From an uncultured Clostridium sp. (GTDB lineage: Bacteria; Bacillota_I; Bacilli_A; RF39; UBA660), in assembly GCA_946541575.1 (NCBI GenBank), contig CAMNJQ010000055.1, positions 1-52,142 on the forward strand: a stretch of 52,142 bases of DNA, given 5' to 3'. Positions 29,374 through 37,433 of this stretch are shown piece by piece (positions within the stretch are counted from its first letter, which is position 1; each line of letters starts with the position of its first letter). The notes beneath the pieces are model-generated. The model searched no databases, was not told the DNA's origin, and was given only the letters and a program-made list of their open reading frames with translations. The position numbers and the translations under genes are program-made.

Positions 29374-30633
29374 TTATCTCTCCTTTGCTAATTCAAATGC
29401 TTTTTCTAACTGTACATCATAACTAGACTCATCATCAAATGGTATTTCAATATCAGGAACTATTCCAACTCCTTCAACCTTATTACCACTAGCTGTTAGC
29501 CATTCTTGTACAGAAAACTTTACATATTTGTTACCACTTAACTCAATCATTTTTTGAATCATACCTTTGCCATAAGTTCTTGTTCCAATAACAACAACAT
29601 CTATATTTTCTTTAAGACTAGATACAAACACTTCTGAACTAGAGGCAGTAAGTCCATTTACCAAAACTACTACCGGTAAGTCAATAACCCTTTCTTTTTC
29701 ATTTATTATATCCTCAACATCATTACCATTAGTTTTCTTATAAATAATGTCTCCATTATCTAAAAACATTGATGATATTAAATTTGCACTTGATAAATAT
29801 CCCCCACCATTATTTCTAACATCTATTACAAGAGAAGAAACATCTTCTTCTTTTAGTCTTTTGTAAGACTCTACAAATTGGTTATATGTATTAGCAGCGA
29901 AATTTGATAAAACTATTACACCAATTCTCTTTCCATCTCTTTCAACATAATAGTCATTAACTGATTTAACATCAACATTATCAAGAATAATTTGTAAAAG
30001 AATCTTTTTACCATTTCTTAAAACTTCAATGTTTTTAGTAGTACCAACTTTACTAGACTTTATATTTTGAACTAAAGTATCTAAACTGTCTCCAACTAAA
30101 TTAATACCATCTACACTAACTATCTTATCATCAACTTCAATACCATATTTTAAAGCTGGGGAATTATCCATAACACTTACAATAGTTATATAACCATTCT
30201 CATCACTTCTTACTTCAACCCCAAGACCTACAAAAGACCCATTTAATTCTTCATTAATAGACTTCGCATATTCTTCATCCATATAAACTGCATATTTATC
30301 ATTAAGTCCATCTATCATTCCACTAATAGCAAAATCAACTACTTTTTCTTTATCGATATCACCATAGTATTCATTGACTAAACTATCATAAACAGTAATT
30401 ATATTCTTTGTATCATCTCTTACATCATTACAACTTATTTTTCTATTATTATATTTTTTATATGCTGCAAAGCTACCTATAAAAAGTCCGAATAATGTAG
30501 TAACTATCATAATTAAAATAACTTCAAAAAGTCCAAAAGTATATTTTTCATTCTTAGTATTTTCTTCTTTAATAATATTCTTTTTACTTACAGTTTTTCT
30601 TTTTTTTACTACTTTATCATCCTTACTTGCCAT
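29374..30633 (-). CDS. S41 family C-terminal processing protease with PDZ domain
   Basis: This 419-residue membrane-anchored protease cuts at protein C-termini outside the membrane. A charged cytosolic N-terminus precedes a helix at about residues 33-57. A PDZ domain covers about 135-215 (GLGVEV, DNSPALKYGIEVDDKIVSVDG). The S41 core follows: IDVRNNGGGYL near 270, the Ser nucleophile in the TASSSE motif (331-333) and the catalytic Lys356 in TYGKGM. It is CtpA/CtpB-like, but I do not assign a symbol. It is the first gene of an operon with a pilin-like protein and a repeat surface protein, which suggests these as possible substrates (inference). Confidence 0.92.
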   Translation of the reverse strand: MASKDDKVVKKRKTVSKKNIIKEENTKNEKYTFGLFEVILIMIVTTLFGLFIGSFAAYKKYNNRKISCNDVRDDTKNIITVYDSLVNEYYGDIDKEKVVDFAISGMIDGLNDKYAVYMDEEYAKSINEELNGSFVGLGVEVRSDENGYITIVSVMDNSPALKYGIEVDDKIVSVDGINLVGDSLDTLVQNIKSSKVGTTKNIEVLRNGKKILLQIILDNVDVKSVNDYYVERDGKRIGVIVLSNFAANTYNQFVESYKRLKEEDVSSLVIDVRNNGGGYLSSANLISSMFLDNGDIIYKKTNGNDVEDIINEKERVIDLPVVVLVNGLTASSSEVFVSSLKENIDVVVIGTRTYGKGMIQKMIELSGNKYVKFSVQEWLTASGNKVEGVGIVPDIEIPFDDESSYDVQLEKAFELAKER

Positions 30634-30670
30634 AACAACACCTCTAGTATAATTCTACCACAAGAAAAGA

Positions 30671-30698
30671 ATAAAAAAAAGCAAAACAAAGTTTGCTT
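30671..30698 (-). terminator. Terminator after the thioredoxin-fold-like gene
   Basis: Arms 30679-30685 and 30692-30698 (AAGCAAA/TTTGCTT) enclose a six-base loop; a run of eight T follows on the minus strand. It separates this gene from the S41 protease operon. Confidence 0.83.
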
Positions 30699-31221
30699 AA
30701 TTATTAAATAAATTTTTTCTTATTTCTTGAGCACCAATACTATGAGAAGTTATATTTCCGTTCTCTACTTTTACTAACATACCATTTACAACTTTTAATG
30801 ATTCTACATTAGTTACATTAACTAAACTATTATCTTCAACTACATAAGATGAATTAAACTTTTTACTTAAATCAACTAAATACATCTTGCTTGTTTTAAA
30901 GTTATTTATATACATATTATATATATTTTCATAATCAATAGCATCAGTTCCATCGAAGTCATATATTAAAACATAATATTCTGAATCAATTCTTGAAAAA
31001 ATATTACCTAAAAGGATTTCTTCATTTTGTATTTCTTCCTTATATTCTGTTTTCTTTTTACCAAACGATATCTCACCAGTTGCAATAGCAAAAACTAAAT
31101 AAAATAAAGCTAGAGCTAAAACAACTAAACCTAATATTTTAAACATTGAAGTCATTTCATCAGAATCACTAGAATATGACTTAACCTTATCAATTTTTTT
31201 AATTTTATTTTTCTTACTCAT
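30697..31221 (-). CDS. Membrane-anchored thioredoxin-fold-like protein without CxxC
   Basis: The 174-residue protein has a basic N-terminus, one membrane helix (about residues 28-48) and an extracellular domain. The order of segments (YYVLIYDFDG, MYLVDLSKKFNSSY, VNVTNVESLKVVNGMLVKVENGNI) resembles the beta-alpha-beta core of thioredoxins, including a V-x-G-x-L turn where the cis-Pro usually lies, but there is no CxxC pair. This suggests a structural or binding role, not redox catalysis. The ATG at 31219-31221 is preceded by GGTGAT; an upstream in-frame TTG is not credible. The fold is my inference; confidence that it is a gene is higher. Confidence 0.6.
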   Translation of the reverse strand: MSKKNKIKKIDKVKSYSSDSDEMTSMFKILGLVVLALALFYLVFAIATGEISFGKKKTEYKEEIQNEEILLGNIFSRIDSEYYVLIYDFDGTDAIDYENIYNMYINNFKTSKMYLVDLSKKFNSSYVVEDNSLVNVTNVESLKVVNGMLVKVENGNITSHSIGAQEIRKNLFNN

Positions 31222-31271
31222 ACCAATCACCAAAAAAATTATAACACGTAATAATTAAAAAATAAACAAAA

Positions 31272-31303
31272 AAGCAATTTAAAGACTTTATTTTCTCTTT
31301 AAA
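31272..31303 (-). terminator. Weak terminator of the three-gene operon
   Basis: TTTAAAGA (31278-31285) pairs with TCTTTAAA (31296-31303), followed on the minus strand by a T-rich run interrupted by GC. It is AU-only apart from one pair, so it is a weak candidate. It overlaps the stop of the transglutaminase-like gene. Confidence 0.35.
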
Positions 31304-32223
31304 ATCAAAGATTTTTCTTCTTCTAATGCAAAATCCACGCCATAGTCTCTAACATCTTTTGTTACTACTTCATAAATAGATCCATTAATTGAATATAAAA
31401 AATAGTCCTGTAGTGAAATTCTTTTTCCTTCATTTACTACCATATCAATATCATGAGCAGTGCAATTATCTATTTTTTTAAAAAAAGGCATTGTATTTAC
31501 TAGTTTAAAATTATGATCATAACATCCAACCCAATTAGAGTAATCTAAAATATAAATATCTGCTTCATCATCTTCATGACTTGCATAAATATTATACATA
31601 TGTTCCTTATCTTGCATACATATCACTTCTAATCCAAAACAACTAAGAAGATTTTCTGCGACAACAGAAATTTCACTGCACATTGCACTACCATTATTAT
31701 AAAAATCTTTAATACTATGTTCTTTAACTGGCCTAAGATAAAAATCATCATCTTTATACATCAACTTATTAACATCGTTTCTATCTTTAGAATTAATAAT
31801 TTTTAAAAATTTCTTTTTAATAAAATGGTCTACTTCAATTATTAAATCAAAGTCACAAGATATATCTTTATCTTTTAAAAATTCAAAAAACTCATAAATG
31901 TAACTTTCATCATCTAAATAATAGTAACAACCTTTATGAGATGAAGTCTTATATTTTTCATCATAAAATCTTCCATAAACTATTTTCATTCCTTTTGGAA
32001 TAAAACCATTCCACACATTTACCGCTTCATAATACTTATCACATTGAAACGAAATATCTCCAATATGATTAGAAATTGGATTTATATCTAACTTAGTTCC
32101 GAAATAATCTGAAAAAGCATTTTCATCATATGCAACTTTTGTAAAAGTATTGATAACGTCAGTTACTAGTTCTTCTATTTCCATTTTCGAAGAACATTTC
32201 TTGAGCATTTCATAAATGTCCAT
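31288..32223 (-). CDS. Transglutaminase-like (Cys-His-Asp) protein, 311 residues
   Basis: No exact family is recognised. The protein is soluble, without signal or membrane helix. A stretch near residues 178-230 has the order expected for a transglutaminase-like or papain-like triad: Cys182 in AMCSEISVVAENLL at the start of a helix, His208 in KEHMYNIYA, and Asp227 in YILDYSNW. Such folds include proteases, amidases and toxin-like enzymes. The rest, with many acidic and aromatic residues, is unassigned. It starts one base after the stop of the 70-residue gene upstream, so it is the third gene of a tight operon. The function is unknown; the triad is inference from motif order and spacing. Confidence 0.6.
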   Translation of the reverse strand: MDIYEMLKKCSSKMEIEELVTDVINTFTKVAYDENAFSDYFGTKLDINPISNHIGDISFQCDKYYEAVNVWNGFIPKGMKIVYGRFYDEKYKTSSHKGCYYYLDDESYIYEFFEFLKDKDISCDFDLIIEVDHFIKKKFLKIINSKDRNDVNKLMYKDDDFYLRPVKEHSIKDFYNNGSAMCSEISVVAENLLSCFGLEVICMQDKEHMYNIYASHEDDEADIYILDYSNWVGCYDHNFKLVNTMPFFKKIDNCTAHDIDMVVNEGKRISLQDYFLYSINGSIYEVVTKDVRDYGVDFALEEEKSLILKRK

Positions 32224-32224
32224 T

Positions 32225-32437
32225 TTACTTACTACGAACTTTTCTTTTAATAATACTATTACAATTAACTAAGTCAGCGCCAGATTTTTCTTTATAATTT
32301 GTTATTAATTCAAATATTTCTTCAACAGAATATCCACCTTCTATCAAGTTCTTAATTGAATCATTATCACTTCTCAAATTATAAACAAGTTCATCAGATA
32401 ACTTCTTTTTTATTTCATTTATATTTCTTTCTTCCAT
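32225..32437 (-). CDS. Small hypothetical protein, 70 residues
   Basis: This small charged protein, MEERNINEIKKKLSDELV..., is predicted largely helical, with no membrane segment or recognised domain. The start is the ATG at 32435-32437, with GGAGA about seven bases upstream; a slightly longer frame would include that site. One base separates it from the gene before and one from the gene after, so all three are surely co-transcribed and probably translationally coupled. By position it could be an immunity, antitoxin or adaptor protein, but nothing in the sequence proves it. Confidence 0.65.
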   Translation of the reverse strand: MEERNINEIKKKLSDELVYNLRSDNDSIKNLIEGGYSVEEIFELITNYKEKSGADLVNCNSIIKRKVRSK

Positions 32438-32438
32438 A

Positions 32439-33191
32439 TTATTTCTCCATATCAACAGAACTAACCAATGTGTTGAAATACTCTCTACTATATTCTAATT
32501 CTTTCTGAAAATCAAGAGTACCATTCCTTATCATGTTTCTATAATATTCACTTTTACTTTTCATATTTAATAACGATGACTGATAATAAAGCCCATTATC
32601 ATCTTTTTTTATTACTGCGCCTATCACAACAGTATACTCTTTTTCTCTCATATAAATAAGTCTAACTTGAAAAGCTTTTAATTCATAAATCCCCTTCAAA
32701 TTCTTATTATTAGACAACATTTTTTGCTTTTCCACATTAAAAGATGTTTCACCAGCATCTAATCTTTTTAAAAGTTCTATTAAATCTCCATATTTACCAT
32801 CATTATATTTTTTTATATCTTCGATATTTCCTTCAATCATATTATTTCCATATTCAGATTTTGCAAATAATAGATTAACAGATCCTGGATTAGCTTCCAT
32901 ATAATCATCCATAGCATCTTTTCTTGCTGCATTATCCTTCATTCTTGATAATAAAAACATTTTTTCCGATACACTATTAAGTTTTTCACGCAATTCATCA
33001 TCATCCATTTCACTTAACAACTGTTTTATAGTATTTATATTTTCGCGCAGCAAATTTTCTATATGCGAAATAATCCATGCAGTTCCTGTCCTCTCAAAAA
33101 GCGGACTAATTTCAGATTCATACTCTTGCATTGACGAATCTAAAACAAGATAATTAAAATATTCTTTTGTATAATTAATTTCTTCATTCAT
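32439..33191 (-). CDS. Hypothetical protein with a RelE/HigB-like core
   Basis: The 250-residue soluble protein starts the three-gene operon. Residues 1-130 are helical and unassigned. Residues about 135-212 resemble the RelE/HigB (Gp49-like, DUF891) toxin core: LIELLKRLDAGE, then KGIYELKAFQVRLIYMREKEYTVVIGAVIKKD, which follows the usual order of LEI/ELR strand, R-x-x-Y strand and hydrophobic strand ending in KK. Ordinary HigB toxins are about 100-120 residues, so this would be an enlarged relative. The ATG at 33189-33191 is preceded by AGGGATG. Toxin activity is not shown by the sequence. Confidence 0.6.
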   Translation of the reverse strand: MNEEINYTKEYFNYLVLDSSMQEYESEISPLFERTGTAWIISHIENLLRENINTIKQLLSEMDDDELREKLNSVSEKMFLLSRMKDNAARKDAMDDYMEANPGSVNLLFAKSEYGNNMIEGNIEDIKKYNDGKYGDLIELLKRLDAGETSFNVEKQKMLSNNKNLKGIYELKAFQVRLIYMREKEYTVVIGAVIKKDDNGLYYQSSLLNMKSKSEYYRNMIRNGTLDFQKELEYSREYFNTLVSSVDMEK

Positions 33192-33240
33192 AACTATCAT
33201 CCCTACTAAAATAATAACAAAATATTTAGTATAAATAAAT

Positions 33241-33269
33241 AAAAAAATTCCTATTTCATAATAGGAATT
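33241..33269 (-). terminator. Terminator of the lipoprotein gene
   Basis: A 10-bp stem (33246-33255 with 33260-33269) has a TCAT loop; seven T follow on the minus strand. It overlaps the TAG stop of the lipoprotein gene. Confidence 0.85.
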
Positions 33270-34246
33270 ACACTAATAGAATTTGCTATTTCTATTAATT
33301 CAGTTTTACCCATAACATCAGAAACTAAATAATATTCTATTCCACCACTAATCCAACTTAAAGAATTATCAGTTACAACTCCAATTGAATCAGCAAGAAA
33401 TGTAATATCACCAAATACAGGGACAATTGAAAAATCTTTTTCCACATTAATTGTCTCTTCAACCAATAAAAAAGGTTTTTCTCCATCAAAAGTCAAAATA
33501 ATTCTTTCGCCATTTTCCTTATTAACTTTTTCTTCATTTTTTAATACTGTACCTGTAGGAACATACAACGGATATATCACATTATCAATTAAACCAGTTT
33601 CTGATGATTTCTCTTCCACTTCTATATTAGAAATAATACTATCTAATTTAAAATAATCATCATCAAAAGTTGGACTATCATCTATTTTATTAAACTTCAT
33701 AACCATCTCAACAATACCAGAATCATTTACTACCTCAATTTTCTCAATATTACCATTGCTATCTACATATATTTTTTGCTTAATTAAATCCACATTATTA
33801 GGATAGTTTACTTTAGTAGTAATAATATATTTATCATTATCTTCTACTATAGTTTTTTCTGTATCATTATTTATGTCATTTAATATAGATTCAAGAATAT
33901 ATATTTGAGAATTATTTAATGGCCAACTACTTTGAAATTTAAAGCTTTTATTTAGGGCAGGCGTGATAACATAGACTTCATCATTATTTTTTAAAATAAC
34001 TTGCTCATGTCCATTTGATTTATTAATCAAACTTACTCTATAATTATCTTTTTCTTTATAAGATACAACAACATCATACCCATAAGTATCATCATTATTT
34101 GAAATAGTTAATAAACCATTTATAGTGTACTTATCCATATCAGATATTTTTTTATCAACTTTAGAAACAATGTCAGTACTTTTATTTGAGCATCCTACAA
34201 AAAACATTAAGCATAACACCACAATTAAAAAATATTTCTTTTTCAT
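33251..34246 (-). CDS. LolA-like lipoprotein, possibly with DUF4367-type C-terminus
   Basis: The 331-residue protein has a lipoprotein signal peptide with lipobox FVGC (Cys19), so it is likely anchored to the outer face of the membrane. Residues about 25-205 have the pattern of LolA/RseB/YdcC-type half-barrels: DMDKYTINGLLTI, DNYRVSLINKSNG, NDEVYVITPALNKSFKFQSSWPLN. The C-terminal region (about 220-331), with YPLYVPTGT and GGIEYYLVSD, resembles the DUF4367 domain that often follows it in Firmicutes. Related proteins act in envelope sensing or sporulation, but no role can be fixed here. A start with GAGG upstream is consistent. Confidence 0.75.
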   Translation of the reverse strand: MKKKYFLIVVLCLMFFVGCSNKSTDIVSKVDKKISDMDKYTINGLLTISNNDDTYGYDVVVSYKEKDNYRVSLINKSNGHEQVILKNNDEVYVITPALNKSFKFQSSWPLNNSQIYILESILNDINNDTEKTIVEDNDKYIITTKVNYPNNVDLIKQKIYVDSNGNIEKIEVVNDSGIVEMVMKFNKIDDSPTFDDDYFKLDSIISNIEVEEKSSETGLIDNVIYPLYVPTGTVLKNEEKVNKENGERIILTFDGEKPFLLVEETINVEKDFSIVPVFGDITFLADSIGVVTDNSLSWISGGIEYYLVSDVMGKTELIEIANSISVIPIMK

Positions 34247-34345
34247 CTTTAACTCCTCTTTCTAATTAATTATATTTAATAAAAAAATATATATTACGAA
34301 TAATTATAATTCATTTGGATACCATATTAATAAAGGAGGAAAAAA

Positions 34346-34555
34346 ATGAAAATTCTTCAAAAGATTGCCTTAGCCCTAACTATAATTGGTGCAATAAACT
34401 GGGGCCTTGTTGGTTTATTTCAGATGGATTTAGTTGCTAACTTATTTAATGGTAGTGACTCAATGATCTCAAGAGTTATATATACACTAATTGGATTAGC
34501 AGGAATAATTAACATTGGGCTATTATTAGAACCAATAAATGATAATAAAAAATAA
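34346..34555 (+). CDS. DUF378 family small membrane protein
   Basis: This 69-residue protein has two membrane helices and the DUF378 signature: ALTIIGAINWGLVGLF at the start and YTLIGLAGIINIGLLL in the second helix. It resembles Bacillus YuzA. AAAGGAGG lies eight bases before the ATG and a hairpin terminator follows, so it is a single-gene unit on the opposite strand from its neighbours. The family's function is unknown. Confidence 0.92.
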   Translation: MKILQKIALALTIIGAINWGLVGLFQMDLVANLFNGSDSMISRVIYTLIGLAGIINIGLLLEPINDNKK

Positions 34556-34565
34556 ACTAATATGT

Positions 34566-34588
34566 GTACCTATAAAGGTACTTTTATA
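34566..34588 (+). terminator. Terminator of the DUF378 gene
   Basis: GTACC (34566-34570) pairs with GGTAC (34577-34581) across a six-base loop, followed by TTTTATATT on the plus strand. The stem is short, but the GC content and T run are convincing. A second hairpin at 34591-34621 serves the convergent gene. Confidence 0.7.
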
Positions 34589-34590
34589 TT

Positions 34591-34621
34591 AAAAAAGTTA
34601 GATAATACATATCTAACTTTT
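34591..34621. terminator. Bidirectional terminator after cdaR
   Basis: AAAAGTTAGATA (34593-34604) and TATCTAACTTTT (34610-34621) form a 12-bp stem with a five-base loop. T runs lie on both sides. On the minus strand it ends the cdaA-cdaR operon and overlaps the cdaR stop. Confidence 0.82.
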
Positions 34622-35975
34622 ATTTTGATTTAGAAATAACTACTTTTATTTCTTTTACTCTAGGAGTATAAGTTACAGTAGTATTTTCACCTTTTACTTG
34701 AACTTGAACAGAATGTTCACCTTCTGTCAAATTAGACAAATCAACAAAGGCATTAATAGTTGTTGGGTCAACACTACTAACAGCAGTTTCACTACCATTT
34801 ACAATAACATTAACAACTCTATTATTTTCTCCTACTACTTGAACTGAATATCCACTAGCTAAGTTAACTGCATTAATTGGAATAGATGGAATTTCCTTAG
34901 AAATAATATCTCCAACCTTCAATTCAACAGTTAAAGTCTTAACACTAATTTCTCTAATTCCCGTAGGCTTAGTTAGGTTAATGCTATAAGTCTTATCTTC
35001 TTTTATTCCAGAAACATCTACTATTACAGGTAAATATTCAATTGTATTAATTATGTCTTGATTTCCATATACTATAACTGTATTAGTTGATGGTGTTAAA
35101 GATTTAATTGCCACTCCATCAAGTTCACCTTTAACTTCTAACTTAATAGGAACTTCTTTACTAGGAGAAGTAATTTTTATAGCTGCACTAACTGTAGCTG
35201 GTACTATCTCAACATCTAATTTATTTCCATCAGCATCATAAGCAATTAAAGGAATATCAGACAAAGTAGAAGTACCAACTTCAACTTTAGTAATTTTATT
35301 AACATCTACCATAGCTTTTACAGATGCTACTTCTTCCAATTGATGTGCTGCACCATTAACCGTTACATTATCTGTATCTAAAACAACACTATCAATATAC
35401 ATTTTTGAATCCAAATTATCTTTATGAATAATATCAGTAGATACTTCCTTATGAGCAGCTATCTTTTCATAAATTCTAATATTAACTGATGAAGGATCTA
35501 TCTTATATGCAACAGATGGAACTGCTTGTTCATATTTAAATCCCACAGAATAGCTTCCAGGAGTATATCCAGTCAAATCTAAAGTAACTCCATCAAAAGG
35601 ATATTGCTTAGCAAGATAAACATCCATCTTACGACCAATAAATGTAACATCAACATTTTCAGGAACACCTTCAACGACTAATGATGCCTCATTGTATTTA
35701 ACATTTACTTTTTGATTATATAAAACTTCAGCAGAATTATCGATTAATGAAATATGCTTTTCTTCTATTGCATAAAAAGTTATCAAAGCAAATATTAATG
35801 AAATAACAACTAAAGTTTGTCTATTAACCAAAAACTTTTCTATCTTGCCCCCTCTATTACTGAAAAAGCGACTGCAATTTACGAATAATTTTGTAATTGG
35901 AGTAATTAACCATTTATCAAAGAATCTAAAAATAGCTTTAAAAAAATTTATTATTGACTTACTTATTTTCTTCAT
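34620..35975 (-). CDS. cdaR: CdaA regulatory protein CdaR (YbbR domains)
   Basis: The 451-residue protein has an N-terminal membrane helix (about residues 50-72) and a large outside region of about four YbbR-type beta repeats, with recurring units like YNEASLVVEGVP and a final segment ending VTYTPRVKEIKVVISKSK. CdaR binds CdaA at the membrane and tunes c-di-AMP synthesis. The start at 35973-35975 is supported by GAGGAAGAG upstream; it lies 17 bases inside the end of cdaA in another frame, implying translational coupling. In most Firmicutes glmM follows; here DUF378 on the other strand follows. Confidence 0.9.
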   Translation of the reverse strand: MKKISKSIINFFKAIFRFFDKWLITPITKLFVNCSRFFSNRGGKIEKFLVNRQTLVVISLIFALITFYAIEEKHISLIDNSAEVLYNQKVNVKYNEASLVVEGVPENVDVTFIGRKMDVYLAKQYPFDGVTLDLTGYTPGSYSVGFKYEQAVPSVAYKIDPSSVNIRIYEKIAAHKEVSTDIIHKDNLDSKMYIDSVVLDTDNVTVNGAAHQLEEVASVKAMVDVNKITKVEVGTSTLSDIPLIAYDADGNKLDVEIVPATVSAAIKITSPSKEVPIKLEVKGELDGVAIKSLTPSTNTVIVYGNQDIINTIEYLPVIVDVSGIKEDKTYSINLTKPTGIREISVKTLTVELKVGDIISKEIPSIPINAVNLASGYSVQVVGENNRVVNVIVNGSETAVSSVDPTTINAFVDLSNLTEGEHSVQVQVKGENTTVTYTPRVKEIKVVISKSK

Positions 35976-36789
35976 ATATCTCTTCCTCATCTATTTCTTC
36001 ATCAATTTCAAATTCTTTCTTTGGTCTTAACTCATCAATTAACATCATTCTAACATCATCAAGTGACAAATTATAAAATAATTCTCCTTTAACAGCAATA
36101 GAAAGTCTTCCAGTTTCTTCTGAAACAACTAAAGAAATGCAATCTGTTTCTTCACTTATTCCTAAAGCTGCTCTATGTCTAGTACCTAATCGCTTATTAA
36201 TTTTATCATTACCACTTGTTGGGAAAACAGCTCCCCCACAACTAATTCTATTACCCTGAATAATTACTCCACCATCATGCATTGGATTATTAGGGAAAAA
36301 TAATGCAATTAACAAATCACTAGTCAAATCACCATATATTTTTTTTGCTTTTTCTATATAATCGGCAAGACTAACATCACGCTCGATAACAATTAATGCT
36401 CCAATCTTAGACTTTCTTAAGTAATCCATAGCTTGAACGATTTCATAAACAAGTTTCTCTCTTTCATCAACTGTCAAAACTTTATGTCTACCTAATAATT
36501 GGCTTCTTCCCAACTGTTCCAAAACATTTCTTATTTCAGGTTGGAAAACTATAATAATTGCAAGAGGTCCCCACATAATTATATATTCAAGTAACCATCC
36601 TATTGTAACTAAGTTAAATAAATCACTTGCTATTTTTAATAAAACTAAGATTATTACTCCTTTAAAAATTAAAGTTAGTTTTACATTATTCTTAATATTT
36701 TTTAAAATATAATAAAACATTAACCAAACCAATAAGATGTCAACTATCTTATTAAGAGCGGATAAAATTGAACTAATTGTTATTGTCAT
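35959..36789 (-). CDS. cdaA: Diadenylate cyclase CdaA
   Basis: This enzyme (276 residues) makes the second messenger c-di-AMP from two ATP. Three helices in residues 1-80 precede the DAC (DisA_N) domain, with the motifs PMHDGGVII (DGG at 172-174) and GTRHRAALGISE (RHR at 204-206) that hold ATP and metal. The C-terminus is a Glu/Asp-rich tail (about 255-276) that is longer than usual. It starts 11 bases after the gene for a small membrane protein and overlaps cdaR, so all three form one operon. Confidence 0.95.
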   Translation of the reverse strand: MTITISSILSALNKIVDILLVWLMFYYILKNIKNNVKLTLIFKGVIILVLLKIASDLFNLVTIGWLLEYIIMWGPLAIIIVFQPEIRNVLEQLGRSQLLGRHKVLTVDEREKLVYEIVQAMDYLRKSKIGALIVIERDVSLADYIEKAKKIYGDLTSDLLIALFFPNNPMHDGGVIIQGNRISCGGAVFPTSGNDKINKRLGTRHRAALGISEETDCISLVVSEETGRLSIAVKGELFYNLSLDDVRMMLIDELRPKKEFEIDEEIDEEEIYEENK

Positions 36790-36800
36790 ATAACCTCCAT

Positions 36801-37289
36801 TTATTTTTCTATACCACTAGTATTTATAACTATTGGTCCAGAAGATTTTACTTCTCCATTTTCAGTAGACGAATCAACTGGTGGAGTAATATTTATTTCA
36901 TTATTAGAAGTAGTAGTACTATCAGACGAATTTAAAACCATAACATTAGGAACATTCTCTTTTTGTGCTTCAGTTGCATCTGGCATATTAGACATAGAGT
37001 TTAAAGCACTATTCAAAGTAGCATTTTTGTTGACAATTGCATTCGGATCATTGACAAATTCATCTTGGGTATCATCAACATCCAATACTTGCTTAGTTTC
37101 CATTGCCGCTATCATCGCCTCACGACCAGATTCAATATCATATTTTTTCTTTTCCTTAAGCTTTGATTCTATCATTTTTCTTTTTCTATCACCGACAATA
37201 CCAAATACATAAAAGAAAGCAAAAATACATAAGATTATATACAAAAAATATTTAAATCCATCTAGGAAATCCCTAAAGAACCATATCAT
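36801..37289 (-). CDS. Hypothetical membrane protein, first gene of the c-di-AMP operon
   Basis: The 162-residue product has one N-terminal membrane helix (about residues 11-33), a basic and coiled-coil-like part (DRKRKMIESKLKEKKKYD), and a low-complexity Asn/Ser/Thr/Asp-rich tail to the end. I recognise no family. GAGGTG precedes the ATG, and a promoter lies at 37313-37341. Eleven bases separate it from cdaA. Its place suggests a role tied to CdaA or the membrane, but this is inference. Confidence 0.75.
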   Translation of the reverse strand: MIWFFRDFLDGFKYFLYIILCIFAFFYVFGIVGDRKRKMIESKLKEKKKYDIESGREAMIAAMETKQVLDVDDTQDEFVNDPNAIVNKNATLNSALNSMSNMPDATEAQKENVPNVMVLNSSDSTTTSNNEINITPPVDSSTENGEVKSSGPIVINTSGIEK

Positions 37290-37312
37290 TAGCCCACACC
37301 TCTATCATAATT

Positions 37313-37341
37313 ATGATACCATTTTGGCCAAAAATTTACAA
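37313..37341 (-). promoter_or_regulatory. Promoter of the cdaA operon
   Basis: On the minus strand: TTGTAA (37336-37341), 17 bases, then TATCAT (37313-37318), with TGG directly before the -10 (extended -10 type). It lies about 25 bases before the start codon of the first gene. Confidence 0.6.
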
Positions 37342-37401
37342 CAATTCCATAAAAATAATTATAAAAACTATTAACTTAACATTACACTTTACTTTTTTAG
37401 A

Positions 37402-37429
37402 ATAAAAAAGAGTAAATTTACATTTACTC
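37402..37429 (-). terminator. Terminator of the aldolase gene
   Basis: Arms 37410-37417 and 37422-37429 (GAGTAAAT/ATTTACTC) with a TTAC loop and a T run on the minus strand. It directly precedes the aldolase stop at 37434. Confidence 0.85.
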
Positions 37430-37433
37430 CTTA

